DNA of 64,000 nucleotides from an uncultured Prevotellaceae bacterium (GCA_947169265.1 CAMVPC010000007.1:37731-101730), one strand, 5' to 3'. Counted from the stretch's first letter, positions 28,001 through 37,099 are shown. The notes: generated by a model not told the origin, from the sequence alone. Made by a program: numbers and translations.

Positions 28001-31000
28001 CCGCCAACGTCACCGTCACCCCGACGTTTGTACAGGCCTACGCCATCACCTACGTGGCCGAGCCCACTGCCGGTGGTACCGTCACAGGTGTTGCCAGCGC
28101 TGTGGAAGGCTCGACCGTCATTGTTACCGTAACTCCCAACGCCGACTACCAAATCAGCTCGGTGGTTTACAGCTGGGGTAGTGCCCAAAGTTCAGTGAAT
28201 GTGCCCATCGTCGATGGCAACTATCAAATCACCATGCCCGGTTCGGCGACCACCGTCACCGCTACTTTCGAGAAGATTCCTCACACGTTCACCGTGGTAA
28301 GCGCAAACGGTGAGGTGACCGGCTTGCCCGAGACGGCCACCAGCGGAACATCCGTGACATTCACCGTGACCCCGCACGCCGGCTACGTGGTGAGCAGCGT
28401 GAGCGGTACGTTCAATAACGGCAACAGCAGCCTCAATATCACTGACAATGGCGACGGCACCTACAGCTTCAACATGCCCGCCAGCGACGTGGCCATCACC
28501 GTGACCTACTTCGCCAGCGAGGACTATGAGTTGCTCACCGACCTGGCCGACATCAATGAAGAGGATACTTACCTGATTGTGGGTGGTCCAGCAAGCGATT
28601 TGACATCTATAACCCATGTTATGGGTAACACTTATGCTAATACTCGCCTTAATGCTATTGAGCTTACCGAAAACATTTATGACAATGAGACTGGTGTCAT
28701 CACTTCAACAGCCAACATGTCTATTGTGAACTTTGTTCCTGGCTCGGGCGAAAATGAAGGCAAGTGGGCGATACACAATGCTGCAGGTTATCTCTACAGC
28801 AACAGCAGTGGTAGCCTTTCTATAGGTTCTACTCCTTATTATGCTGAAATCTCTCTTGATGAGAATTCATCCCGTGCTTATATGACCATTGGCTCTGTTT
28901 CGTTGACCTTTAACAGCAATTCACCAATGTTCCGTTTTTACAGCCAGCAACAAGGAGCTGCTTACATCTTCAAGCTGGCCAACAAGAACAAGGTGAAGCG
29001 CCCGAGCATCACCGGCGCTGCCGGCGAATACCTCGGCCTGTACAACTTCATTGGCAAGGACAATGTGAGCATGGCTTGCGCTACCGATGGCGCCACTATC
29101 GAGTACAGCCTCGACGGCGGCAACACCTGGCTGAGCTACAGCGAAGCAGTTGAAATCACGACCAACGCCGCAGGCAACACCGTTGTCGTGATGGCCCGCG
29201 CCACCAAGACCGGCATGGAGCCCAGCGATGCAGTAACCGCCACCTTCACCTGCATCAAGCCCACTGCTCCCACCTTTGGAACAAACGAGGCTGGTGCCTA
29301 CGTGAACCCCGTGTTTGTCTATCCCAAGAGCGCACTCAACGACCGCCGCGCCTATGGTGAGGAGAGCGTAAGCTTCTGCTACACGACGTCAGGTGAAGCC
29401 GACGCTTCAAGCCCTGCAGTAACCACTAGCAACAGCAATGGTTACTACATTGTGCTTGACGACAATGCAACATTGAGCGTGGTTACCGTTATCAATGGCA
29501 TCGCCAGCGATCCTGCAGGCGGTGAGTACACCTTCAGCGTGGATGCTCCCACATTCTCGCTCGCAGGTGGCAACTACGACGGCAACCAGCAGACGCGCCT
29601 GAGCACCAACACCAAGACGCAGCAAAACAACCTCTCGTGGAACACGGTGATTTATTACACCACCGGCAACACCGAGTTTGCGTTCGATGCTACTACCGGT
29701 GAGGTGACCAGCGAGGGATGGGTGGCCTACGACCCCACCAACAGTCCTTATCTCGACATCCTCGCCGCCAATGGTACTACCACCATCAAGGCTGTGACGC
29801 TGAGTAACTACTTCAACGGCCAGACCGAGTACCGCGTCAGCGACGTGACAACCGAGACCTACGTCTTGACGGCCGCTAACCTGGCCATCACCGTCAGCCC
29901 TGCCGCCGGTACCTACGTGAACGCGCAGAGCGTGACCCTCGGCGTGAAGAACGAGATTGGTGACTACACGATTTATTACACAACCGATGGCTCAACGCCT
30001 TCGGCAAACAGCACGCCTTACGCCGGAGCTATCACGGTGGACCACGACATGACTATCAAGGTTTATGCCGTTGATAGCCGCACGGGCGAGGGTGGCACAG
30101 CCACTGCTGAGGCCGTCTATAAGATTGGCATCCAGCCTGTGGTTTACTCGCCGTTCCCCGGCACCATCTACAAGGGTGCCGATGACGACATCGACGTGGA
30201 GATGTTCAGCGTTACGCCTAACGCCAAGATCTACTACACCGTAGCCGAGGGCGAGGACAACTATCCCGACGACCCAACCACAGCATCCACTCTCTACAGC
30301 ACTCCCGTGCCTCTGGAGACCGGCAAGACCTACAACTTCAAGGCCATCGCTGTGATTGGCAGCCTGGTAAGCACTGTAACTCCCGGCACGTTCACCGTCC
30401 AAGCCAAGGGCTCCGGTTGGCTCAACGTCAACGAGATGGCAAATAGCTCAGATGGTACTAACAAAACGCTCGATAACCCCGTGCAAATCGTCTACATGAG
30501 CACGTGGCGCCACAATGGTGAAAAGCCCGAGTTCGCGTTCGTTCGCGACAACAGCGGCTATGGTCTTATCTACTTCGGTGGCAGCGGTGTCACTAAATAC
30601 AATGACTGGACCAAATTCGAGATGGGCGACTGGCTCGCCGGCGGTACTATCAAGGGTACCATGGCTCAATGGGATAATAGCTTCATCAACGAGCTTGGAG
30701 GAAGCACCGGCACGCTCAACACTTGGCCTGAGACAGCTTTGGGCAACACCGCTATCCTGCCCGAGGAGACTACCAACCAGGCAATCAAGGACGGTTGGAC
30801 CTACGAAGGCGCTTACACCGGCAGTGACTACGCCAGCTATATCGACCCCGACAAGAACCTGTTCGGCCACTATGTGCACATGCGCAAGAACACCATCAGC
30901 AACTTGTCGCTTACAAGCTCGAAGTATCTGGGACAAATCACCGACCAGAGTGGTGTGGCCCTGAACTACTACGATGGTTTGTACCTGTTCTCAGGTCACA

Positions 31001-33159
31001 ACGGACGTCCCACTTATGACCAAACGTTCTTCGACAACATCCAGAACAAGGGCGGTACGTTCGACGTCTACGCCATCGTTTACTTCTATGGACCGAATGC
31101 CCATAACGCGGCTTACAGTAATGCTCCTTACGAAATCTTCCCGATTGACTTCGAGTGGATTTATAAGCCACTGTTCAACATCGAGACTGGTACTTACCAC
31201 GAGACTCAGACCATCAGCCTCACTTGTGAGACCGAGGGCGCTCAAATCTGGTACAAGACCAGCGAGATGGAGGCCTATGAGCTTTACACTGGCGCTTTTG
31301 AGGTGGATGCCACAACCACAATCGAGGCTTACTCGACGCTGCCCAGCAAGTATGGCGACCAGCTCGAGAGCGTGATTAACAGCATCACCGTCACAATCGG
31401 TACTGTGGAGGCTCCTGTGATTACCGAGGTGAGTGTGGTTAAGACCGTGGGCGAGAGCGTGACTACCGACATCACCTGCACTACCGAGGACGCTACCATC
31501 TACTACACTACCGATGGCAGCGACCCCAAGACCAGTGAGACTCGCATTGAGTACACCCTGGGGCAGCAACTCACTTTTGAGGAGACTACCACGGTTCGTG
31601 CTATCGCAATGCAAGATGGCTACTACAGCGTTGAGGCCGAGAGCCGCACTTACACCTTCGTGAAGTCGAATGGTATTGAGTACACTCTCGTGACCGAGGC
31701 CAGCCAGCTCAACGAGAACAGCGTCTATGTTATCGTCAACAAAGCCAACAACATGGCAATGAGCACCAACCAGAAGACCAACAACCGTGACGCTGCTGGT
31801 GTGATGTTCAAGAATGCCGACAAGACCATCGTCTATGGCAATGATGACTTGGCACAGTTCACTCTCAAGAAGACTGGTAATAACTGGTACATCCAGACCA
31901 ACAACAGTAGCAAGAACGGCTATCTGAGTGTGGGCAACGGTAATACCCTGCTCACCCAGGCTACTGCCGACGGCAACGCCGAGGCTTCCATCACCATCGA
32001 TGGCACCAACGCCGACGTCGACAAGGCCAACGAGGCCCACATTAGTTTCATCTACAACAATGAGACTACCCGCTACATGCGTTACTGGAACCGTGACCAC
32101 CTGTTTAACACTTACACCACCGAGACCAACGCGCCGGTATTCCTGTACTACGTTGAGGCTACTCCGCTCGCTACCATCGAGAAGGAAGGCACCACCGATA
32201 AGCAGTACACCGTGGCCGATGAGCTCGTCGTTGTGCATGCCTTTGGCAACAAGCTCTGGGTCAAGGACCAGGGCGACTTGTCGATTGCAAAGCGCGAGAA
32301 ACCCGAAGGCCAAATCGACTACATGCGCGAAACAGCCGCCAGCGGCACCACCAACGGCGTGACCGTGCTCAAGCAGGAAGGCGAATGGGACCAGAGCAAC
32401 TGGGCCATCATCGAGTTCCTTAACAGCGACATGACCGAAGACGTCGTTGCTGGCTATAAGGGCAAGTTCATCAAGCCCGCATCGCTCACAGGTATCTATA
32501 GCGACAACTTGAATTACACCATTCAAGTGCCCGCAACCGTGAGCAAGAACGAGGTGGATGCCTGGATTGGCGACGCTGCCGAGTATACGCCCAACGTCTT
32601 TAGCCCGTCGAACTTCCTTGACGCTAACCTTACCGACGAAGGCGTCACCAGCACCGTCAACAACGTCACCTACTTCTTCATGAATCCCAAGGTGCAGGAG
32701 GTGGCTACGATCACTTACGCTGTGTGGGACGGCTCGAAGTTCGTCGTGCCCGCCAAGTATAACGAAGTGCTCAACGGTGCCGACCTGCCCGGCGCATTCA
32801 CGCCCGAGTGGACCTACAACCCCGGCGGAAAGCCCGAGCTCACCGTGGGTGAAGCCTACCAGTTCCTCGCTGTGATGAACAGGGTGCCGCAAGGTGGCGG
32901 CAACGGCGCTCCCCGCAAGGTGAACGGTAAGGAAGGCAATGCCGACACTAACAAGGTTGTCATGCCGCTTAACCTGAGTGGCGGCAACGGCAATGTCGTC
33001 ACCGCTATCGACGACGTCAACACCGCTAACCGCGAGGTAGTGGGCGTTGAGTACTACAACGTGGCCGGACAGCGCAGCGACCGTCCCGTCGAGGGCGTCA
33101 ACATCGTGGTGACGCGCTACAGCGACGGCAGCACGAGCACCGCAAAGGTCCTGAAATAA
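25069..33159 (+). CDS. Giant modular secreted protein (2696 aa)
   Basis: Signal peptide ~1-25. Residues ~27-155 are a beta module ending SIVITYDDG, like the N-termini of the nuclease (9281) and the 62635 protein. Several InlB-B/'bacterial repeat' units follow (GGTVTSDQSD...VTVTATPETGYEL; GGSVDADPKGT...). A ~130-residue module recurs about four times (YQLVTDASQLAAGDKIIIVN; KKYIIVNEAAA; DYELLTDLADI; YTLVTEASQLNENSVYVIVN). Chitobiase C-terminal-like repeats (IYYTTDGSTPSA; IYYTTDGSDPKT) occur in the second half. The last ~300 residues match the tail of the GH13 protein at 38014, ending YYNVAGQRSD...VNIVVTRYSDGS. No catalytic site recognised; a surface adhesin or glycan-binding role is inferred. 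Confidence 0.88.
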   Translation: MKKLLTILFTTLLAYAVGFDVGWAAEKTITLDYSSFGLTTSYALKTATVDGFGFTVNQGYKGTGNSIQMNSSKGSGILYNTTAIPGLKSIEVNVSSGNKTYTITTGTSQNPTANSQTGTTGGTYNAVSGDTYFQLKVSGASYFSSIVITYDDGGSTPEPTTYSLTLPTGLTGGTVTSDQSDNSAIVAGTSVTVTATPETGYELDWMKANGTDVTSPYTFNINANTTITAAFKETQVTPPSTDQYQLVTDASQLAAGDKIIIVNTGTDGSGKAMSTTQNDNNRGAADVSISNSIITPGSSVQIITLEKDGDNWLFNVGSGYLYAASSSKNYLRTETDPDANANATISISSGAATVKFQGTNTRNLLKYNSNSDIFSCYASGQQDIFIYKKVEAAVDKAYDVTVATGLTGGSVDADPKGTKVVDSGDEITVTATPATGYDLSAWNITGVSESMTSLGTTNPATVTATGNVNVSANFTQHNYTISTAVNPSNAATDGNSCAVWMQSGFTLIENVATATYGATVSVKLHTSNGWMVDGISITGVNANDITLTNTEDDGKTYSFPMPAQDITITGNFTPYRPTLSMAGRFNGNTNWRTSGGPEFTYNSSNDEYTLDVYFTGEGDGNYFYFRAGNSDLKAANGNESNYGINDNNMSQTHSLGGSRNFEILSGVYTFTVNGALTTLNVTPKTYTIAFSPASGSEVEQGTQVTASCALESDINAIKNTDSGAAGDVTVTCNPSTLNTVGANQQVTATATIGNYSVPGNATYTVVKANLSKTYRRTNTLTVGKKYIIVNEAAAVGFKTGGYEETITINDHQTTLADGSTVIEFTLGGQAGAYTFMSGSKYLQNPSGNTVNVASDEAKTWDVSIDGSYDATMKANATNYYLRYNSGASNNRFRAYASNSTAAAVQLYEQAVEEEKDYTITYAEVTGGSATGAAGANEGETVTVTATPASGYACTGITVNPTATVTDNGDGTYSFTMPAANVTVTPTFVQAYAITYVAEPTAGGTVTGVASAVEGSTVIVTVTPNADYQISSVVYSWGSAQSSVNVPIVDGNYQITMPGSATTVTATFEKIPHTFTVVSANGEVTGLPETATSGTSVTFTVTPHAGYVVSSVSGTFNNGNSSLNITDNGDGTYSFNMPASDVAITVTYFASEDYELLTDLADINEEDTYLIVGGPASDLTSITHVMGNTYANTRLNAIELTENIYDNETGVITSTANMSIVNFVPGSGENEGKWAIHNAAGYLYSNSSGSLSIGSTPYYAEISLDENSSRAYMTIGSVSLTFNSNSPMFRFYSQQQGAAYIFKLANKNKVKRPSITGAAGEYLGLYNFIGKDNVSMACATDGATIEYSLDGGNTWLSYSEAVEITTNAAGNTVVVMARATKTGMEPSDAVTATFTCIKPTAPTFGTNEAGAYVNPVFVYPKSALNDRRAYGEESVSFCYTTSGEADASSPAVTTSNSNGYYIVLDDNATLSVVTVINGIASDPAGGEYTFSVDAPTFSLAGGNYDGNQQTRLSTNTKTQQNNLSWNTVIYYTTGNTEFAFDATTGEVTSEGWVAYDPTNSPYLDILAANGTTTIKAVTLSNYFNGQTEYRVSDVTTETYVLTAANLAITVSPAAGTYVNAQSVTLGVKNEIGDYTIYYTTDGSTPSANSTPYAGAITVDHDMTIKVYAVDSRTGEGGTATAEAVYKIGIQPVVYSPFPGTIYKGADDDIDVEMFSVTPNAKIYYTVAEGEDNYPDDPTTASTLYSTPVPLETGKTYNFKAIAVIGSLVSTVTPGTFTVQAKGSGWLNVNEMANSSDGTNKTLDNPVQIVYMSTWRHNGEKPEFAFVRDNSGYGLIYFGGSGVTKYNDWTKFEMGDWLAGGTIKGTMAQWDNSFINELGGSTGTLNTWPETALGNTAILPEETTNQAIKDGWTYEGAYTGSDYASYIDPDKNLFGHYVHMRKNTISNLSLTSSKYLGQITDQSGVALNYYDGLYLFSGHNGRPTYDQTFFDNIQNKGGTFDVYAIVYFYGPNAHNAAYSNAPYEIFPIDFEWIYKPLFNIETGTYHETQTISLTCETEGAQIWYKTSEMEAYELYTGAFEVDATTTIEAYSTLPSKYGDQLESVINSITVTIGTVEAPVITEVSVVKTVGESVTTDITCTTEDATIYYTTDGSDPKTSETRIEYTLGQQLTFEETTTVRAIAMQDGYYSVEAESRTYTFVKSNGIEYTLVTEASQLNENSVYVIVNKANNMAMSTNQKTNNRDAAGVMFKNADKTIVYGNDDLAQFTLKKTGNNWYIQTNNSSKNGYLSVGNGNTLLTQATADGNAEASITIDGTNADVDKANEAHISFIYNNETTRYMRYWNRDHLFNTYTTETNAPVFLYYVEATPLATIEKEGTTDKQYTVADELVVVHAFGNKLWVKDQGDLSIAKREKPEGQIDYMRETAASGTTNGVTVLKQEGEWDQSNWAIIEFLNSDMTEDVVAGYKGKFIKPASLTGIYSDNLNYTIQVPATVSKNEVDAWIGDAAEYTPNVFSPSNFLDANLTDEGVTSTVNNVTYFFMNPKVQEVATITYAVWDGSKFVVPAKYNEVLNGADLPGAFTPEWTYNPGGKPELTVGEAYQFLAVMNRVPQGGGNGAPRKVNGKEGNADTNKVVMPLNLSGGNGNVVTAIDDVNTANREVVGVEYYNVAGQRSDRPVEGVNIVVTRYSDGSTSTAKVLK

Positions 33160-33182
33160 ACGCCTCGCGCGTCCCTCAATAA

Positions 33183-33213
33183 AGAGAGCCGGCCCCCACG
33201 GGACCGGCTCTCT
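33183..33213 (+). terminator. Intrinsic terminator-like hairpin after giant gene
   Basis: AGAGAGCCGG / CCGGCTCTCT, 10-bp stem, 11-nt interior, followed by CCTTATACTT. It lies 24 bp beyond the stop codon. Confidence 0.8.
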
Positions 33214-33224
33214 CCTTATACTTC

Positions 33225-33266
33225 GAGCAATGAGCTTTGAGCCATGAGCAGTGAGCTTTGAGCCTC
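33225..33266 (+). repeat. GAGCNNN heptad array, 6 units
   Basis: GAGCAAT GAGCTTT GAGCCAT GAGCAGT GAGCTTT GAGCCTC in exact phase, leading into element copy 3. Confidence 0.88.
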
Positions 33267-33423
33267 GAGTGCGCAGAGAGTAACGCCGAAGGCGTGCCAA
33301 GGCCAGCGGCCTTGACTTGGACTAAACCCCACGGCGCGTAGGCCGAAGGCCTGCGTGGCGTGGGGATAGTAGCCCACACTCATGAGGAGCCCCGAAGGGG
33401 GTCACAAACGGCGAATCGGCTTC
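33267..33423 (+). repeat. Multi-hairpin intergenic element, copy 3 (subtype B)
   Basis: 157 bp, nearly identical to copies 4-6. It shares all stems with subtype A but has different linkers (GACTTGGACTAAACC; ATAGTAGCCCACACTCATGAGGAGC). Confidence 0.92.
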
Positions 33424-33465
33424 GAGCAACGAGCATCGAGCCATGACCGTCGAGCTTAGAGCCGC
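33424..33465 (+). repeat. GAGCNNN heptad array, 6 units
   Basis: GAGCAAC GAGCATC GAGCCAT GACCGTC GAGCTTA GAGCCGC. The block GAGCCAT GACCGTC GAGCTTA recurs in the arrays at 37100 and 37533, indicating copying of multi-unit blocks. Confidence 0.85.
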
Positions 33466-33470
33466 GGGCT

Positions 33471-33516
33471 TCCGCCCATGGTCGTCACTGTCGCCGGAGG
33501 CGACCCCTCGCCCCCG
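33471..33516 (+). repeat. Short GTCGCC-GGA-GGCGAC hairpin element
   Basis: CCGCCCATGGTCGTCACTGTCGCCGGAGGCGACCCC (hairpin 33490-33504). A near-identical sequence is at about 42414-42452, and a variant at 37661-37690. It caps the heptad array here. Confidence 0.75.
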
Positions 33517-33567
33517 TTCAATGCCAACCAAAACCCCGGTAGACCCCAAAAACGTGTCGCTCCGCTA

Positions 33568-33598
33568 TTGCACATTCAAAGATTTTTCCCGAAATTTG
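33568..33598 (+). promoter_or_regulatory. Promoter for ion channel gene
   Basis: TTG (33568-33570), a 20-nt spacer, then GAAATTTG (33591-33598), one base off TAnnTTTG. The ATG is 32 bp downstream. Confidence 0.6.
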
Positions 33599-33629
33599 CA
33601 TTTCAAATAACTCAATCTTTCAAGTCGAT

Positions 33630-34481
33630 ATGAATCCCGTCAAACAATGGTGCAAAGCGCTCGTTGCCAACGCCTGGTTCCAGCACTTCATCACCTTCAT
33701 CATCATCCTCAACTGCCTCTTCATCGGCATCGAGACCTACACCACCATCCCGGCCATCACCGTGTGCCAGCACATCATCCTGGCCATCTTCACCTTTGAG
33801 ATAATCGTGCGCTTTATCGCCGCCGACGGCCTGCTCAACTTCCTCAAGAGCGGATGGAACATCTTCGACTCCTTGCTCGTCATCATCAGCTTCATTCCCG
33901 AGGACATCTTCGGCGGAGGCTCGTCCCTGCTCGCCCTGCGTGTGCTGCGCGTCTTCCGCGTGCTGCGACTGTTGCGGAGCGCTAAAGAAATCCGCCTTAT
34001 CATCACCGTCCTCGTCAAGTCGATGAGCGCCCTGTTCTACAACGTCATCTTCTTCTTCATCTTCGTCTATCTCTTCGCCATCATCGGTGTGGGCATCTTC
34101 CGCCTGCCCGACCCCGAGACGCTCGACGACGCCGGCAAGGCCAAGCTCGAACTGTATCAGCAGATAGCACCCAACGCGCCCTCTAACAGCCCCGACCCCT
34201 TCGGCACCCTGGGCGAAGCCTTCTTCACCCTCTTCCGCGAGCTCACCGGCGAGGACTGGACCGACGTGCGCTACAACCTCGTCACGGCCTCCGACATGGG
34301 CCTCATCAAGGTCTCACCCACAGTCATCACCACTTACCATGTGCTGTGGTTCATCCTATCGGCCTTCCTGCTGCTCAACCTCGTCGTGGGTGCCATCGTC
34401 AACAACTACCAGATAGTGATGGAAAAAAGCCGCGACGAGCACGACGACGAACCGCAACCCGAATCCCCGCAGCAAGAATAA
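33630..34481 (+). CDS. Voltage-gated-type ion channel, single-domain (NaChBac-like)
   Basis: 283 aa with six transmembrane segments of the ion_trans family; four copies should form one channel. S4 is LRVLRVFRVLRLLR (about 103-116), with Arg at every third position (voltage sensor). The pore loop is FRELTGEDWTD (202-212). NaChBac has TLESWAS in this place, so the filter here carries Glu-Asp, and its ion preference (Na+ or Ca2+) is uncertain. A long S5-P insert (PDPETLDDAGKAKLEL...) and an acidic C-terminal tail are visible. The neighbouring WYL regulator begins 20 bp later and may control it. Confidence 0.9.
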   Translation: MNPVKQWCKALVANAWFQHFITFIIILNCLFIGIETYTTIPAITVCQHIILAIFTFEIIVRFIAADGLLNFLKSGWNIFDSLLVIISFIPEDIFGGGSSLLALRVLRVFRVLRLLRSAKEIRLIITVLVKSMSALFYNVIFFFIFVYLFAIIGVGIFRLPDPETLDDAGKAKLELYQQIAPNAPSNSPDPFGTLGEAFFTLFRELTGEDWTDVRYNLVTASDMGLIKVSPTVITTYHVLWFILSAFLLLNLVVGAIVNNYQIVMEKSRDEHDDEPQPESPQQE

Positions 34482-34501
34482 CCCCGCCGCCCCGCATCGC
34501 T

Positions 34502-35413
34502 ATGGCACGAAACCTCATCTACCGCTACATTTGGCTCATCGACACCATCGAGCGCTATGGCTCGCTCTCGCTCACTCGCCTCAACGAACTGTGGGTCAAC
34601 TCCACCGTGGGCGACAAGAACCCCTTGCCGCGACGCACCTTCTACAACCACCGCCGCGCCATCGCCGAGACCTTCGGCATCGCCATCGAGTGTGACCCCC
34701 GCACCTACGAGTATTTCATCGACCGCGAGAACACCGAGCTCGACCTGCGCCGCCAGCAATGGCTCCTCGACTCCATGTCGCTCAGCGGCATGCTTAGCGA
34801 CGCCGGCGACGTGAGCACGCGCATCGTCCTCGAGAACGTGCCCAGCGCCAGAAAACACCTGCCCCTCGTGATCGACGCCATGCGCCAGAACAAGCGCATC
34901 AGCTTCAGCTACAAGCCCTATACGCGCCTCACGGTCACCCGCAACGTCGTCATCGAGCCTTATTTCGTCAAAATCTTCAGGCAACTGTGGTACGTCGTGG
35001 GATACAACGTGCGCGACGCCCGCGTCAAGACCTACGCCCTCGACCGCATGAGCGACCTCTTGCTCACCTCCACCACCTTCAGCCTCCCCAAGGGATTCGA
35101 CGCCCAGTCGTTCTTCAAAGACTGCTACGGCATTGTCACCAGCCACGCCGAGCCTAAGCGCATCGTCATCCGCGCCAGTGCCACCCAGGCCAAGTACTTC
35201 CGCGCCCTGCCGCTCCACCCCTCGCAGCAAGAAGAGGTGCACGACGCTTACTCCATCTTCACTTACCGCATGTACAACACCTACGACCTGCGCGAGCGAC
35301 TGCTCTCCCACGGCGCCAACGTCGAGGTCATCGCGCCGCCCGAGCTGCGCGCCCAAATCGTCGACGAACTGCGCAACACCATCAAAAATTACGAGCCTAC
35401 CCGCAAAAATTAA
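34502..35413 (+). CDS. WYL-domain transcriptional regulator
   Basis: 303 aa from MARNLIYRYIWLIDTIERYG; the upstream ATG of the track lies inside the channel gene. An N-terminal helix-turn-helix-like segment (LTRLNELWVNSTVGDKNPLPRRTFYNHRRAIAETFGI) is followed by the WYL domain (RISFSYKPYTRLTVTRNVVIEPYFVKIFRQLWYVVGYNVR) and the C-terminal WCX-like extension. WYL proteins bind ligands, often nucleotides or nucleic acid ends, and in many bacteria regulate defence or DNA-damage genes. It lies 20 bp after the channel gene. Target unknown. Confidence 0.9.
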   Translation: MARNLIYRYIWLIDTIERYGSLSLTRLNELWVNSTVGDKNPLPRRTFYNHRRAIAETFGIAIECDPRTYEYFIDRENTELDLRRQQWLLDSMSLSGMLSDAGDVSTRIVLENVPSARKHLPLVIDAMRQNKRISFSYKPYTRLTVTRNVVIEPYFVKIFRQLWYVVGYNVRDARVKTYALDRMSDLLLTSTTFSLPKGFDAQSFFKDCYGIVTSHAEPKRIVIRASATQAKYFRALPLHPSQQEEVHDAYSIFTYRMYNTYDLRERLLSHGANVEVIAPPELRAQIVDELRNTIKNYEPTRKN

Positions 35414-35458
35414 CATAATTGCACAACGAGCGGCAAGAATATGACACACCCCGCGCCG

Positions 35459-35466
35459 TATCTTTG
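35459..35466 (+). promoter_or_regulatory. -7 box for peroxiredoxin gene
   Basis: TATCTTTG, 37 bp before the ATG at 35504. No clear -33 TTTG. Confidence 0.6.
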
Positions 35467-35503
35467 CCCTCGCGATTCAACCTCAAAAAATAAAAATAAC
35501 GAT

Positions 35504-35965
35504 ATGAACATTGGCGATAAAATTCCCCACAGCCTGGGACGAGACGCGCAAGGACGCGAACACACCGCCGACGAATACGCCGGCAAGCGACTCATCATCT
35601 ATTTCTACCCCAAGGACAACACCCCGGGGTGCACCGCCGAGGCTTGCTCGCTCGCCGATGGCTACGAGCGACTCATGGCCGCCGGTTTCGCGCTCCTGGG
35701 CGTGAGCCGCGACAGCGCCGACAGCCACCGCCGCTTCGCCCAAAAGTACAACCTGCCCTTCCCACTCATCGCCGACGAAGACCTCGCCCTGAACAAGGCC
35801 TTCGGCGTGTGGCGAGAGAAAAAAATGGCCGGACGAACCTACATGGGAACCGTGCGCACAACCTTCATCATCGACGACCAAGGACGCGTCGAGCACATCA
35901 TCAGCAAGGTCAACACCAAGGACAGCGCCCGACAAATTCTCGACATCATCAACCACAACGACTAA
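35504..35965 (+). CDS. bcp: Thiol peroxidase, Bcp/PrxQ family
   Basis: 153 aa from MNIGDKIPHSLGRDAQG, after the TATCTTTG promoter; the track start lies upstream of that box. It reduces peroxides using thioredoxin. FYPKDNTPGCTAEACSLAD contains the peroxidatic Cys and, five residues later, the resolving Cys of the PrxQ subclass. Further motifs are GVSRDSADSHRRFAQKYNLPFPLIAD and RTTFIIDDQGRVEHI. recA follows 27 bp downstream, so the two may be co-transcribed. Confidence 0.95.
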   Translation: MNIGDKIPHSLGRDAQGREHTADEYAGKRLIIYFYPKDNTPGCTAEACSLADGYERLMAAGFALLGVSRDSADSHRRFAQKYNLPFPLIADEDLALNKAFGVWREKKMAGRTYMGTVRTTFIIDDQGRVEHIISKVNTKDSARQILDIINHND

Positions 35966-35992
35966 ATAATCATCTAAAATAACTACCGCACT

Positions 35993-37090
35993 ATGGAAGA
36001 AGAACTCAATTTCAACGAAAATCAGCAGCCGCAAGCCGCACCCGCCGCACCCAAGAAGGTGGAGAAGGTCGCACCTTCGGCCGAGAAACTCAAGGCTCTG
36101 CAAGTGGCCATGGATAAAATCGACAAAACCTACGGACACGGCTCCATCATGAAGCTCGGCGACGACCACATCGAGAATGTCGACGTCATACACTCAGGCT
36201 CCATCGGACTCGACTACGCCCTCGGCGTGGGTGGATACCCACGCGGACGCATCATCGAAATCTTCGGTCCCGAGTCGAGCGGTAAAACCACACTCGCCAT
36301 CCACGCCATCGCCGAAGCGCAAAAGGCCGGCGGTATCGCCGCTATCATCGATGCCGAACACGCATTCGACCGCTTCTATGCCGAAGCCCTTGGCGTCGAC
36401 GTCAACAACCTGTGGATCGCCCAGCCCGACAACGGCGAGCAAGCACTCGAAATCGCCGACCAGCTCATACGCTCCTCGGCCATCGACATCGTCGTCATCG
36501 ATAGTGTCGCCGCACTCACCCCAAAGGCCGAAATCGACGGAGATATGGGCGAAAACAAAGTGGGACTACAAGCGCGACTCATGTCGCAGGCACTGCGCAA
36601 GCTCACCGCTACCATCTCTAAGACTAACACCACCTGCATCTTCATCAACCAGCTGCGCGAAAAAATCGGCATCATGTTCGGAAACCCCGAAACCACCACA
36701 GGCGGAAACGCCCTCAAATTCTACTCCTCGGTGCGTCTCGACATCAGGCGCACGGGGCACCTCAAGGACGGAGAACGCGTCTTCGGTGCCACCACGCGCG
36801 TCAAGGTCGTCAAGAACAAGGTGGCGCCTCCCTTCCGCAAAGCCGAGTTCGAAATAATCTACGGCGAAGGCATCAGCCGTACATCCGAAGTCATCGACCT
36901 CGGCATTGCCTTCGGCATCGTCAAGAAGAGCGGATCATGGTTCAGCTACGGCGACACCAAGCTCGGACAAGGACGCGACGCCGTCAAGAAACTCCTCGCC
37001 GACAACCCCGAACTCGCCGACGAAATCGAAGCACGCATCTTCAAAGCCATGGACGAAGGCGTCGCCCCGGCCTACGCCACCAAGAAATAA
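35993..37090 (+). CDS. recA: Recombinase RecA
   Basis: 365 aa. Filament-forming ATPase for homologous recombination and SOS control. Walker A is [22 protein letters not shown]-like Walker [16 protein letters not shown]1 [13 protein letters not shown], and L2 region [47 protein letters not shown] is the classic N-terminal linker. A Gln/Pro/Ala-rich N-terminal tail (residues 10-25) is longer than in E. coli. Downstream lie three copies of the multi-hairpin repeat element. Confidence 0.99.
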   Translation: MEEELNFNENQQPQAAPAAPKKVEKVAPSAEKLKALQVAMDKIDKTYGHGSIMKLGDDHIENVDVIHSGSIGLDYALGVGGYPRGRIIEIFGPESSGKTTLAIHAIAEAQKAGGIAAIIDAEHAFDRFYAEALGVDVNNLWIAQPDNGEQALEIADQLIRSSAIDIVVIDSVAALTPKAEIDGDMGENKVGLQARLMSQALRKLTATISKTNTTCIFINQLREKIGIMFGNPETTTGGNALKFYSSVRLDIRRTGHLKDGERVFGATTRVKVVKNKVAPPFRKAEFEIIYGEGISRTSEVIDLGIAFGIVKKSGSWFSYGDTKLGQGRDAVKKLLADNPELADEIEARIFKAMDEGVAPAYATKK

Positions 37091-37099
37091 CCGCGCCCC

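Noticed and set aside
30991-33300. 769-aa minus-strand ORF opposite the giant secreted protein
   Set aside because: It spans the conserved C-terminal module of the plus-strand protein and runs into the repeat region; no signal, domain or promoter.
34346-34501. Upstream start for the WYL regulator given by the ORF track
   Set aside because: It lies within the ion channel gene; the domain-consistent start is 34502.
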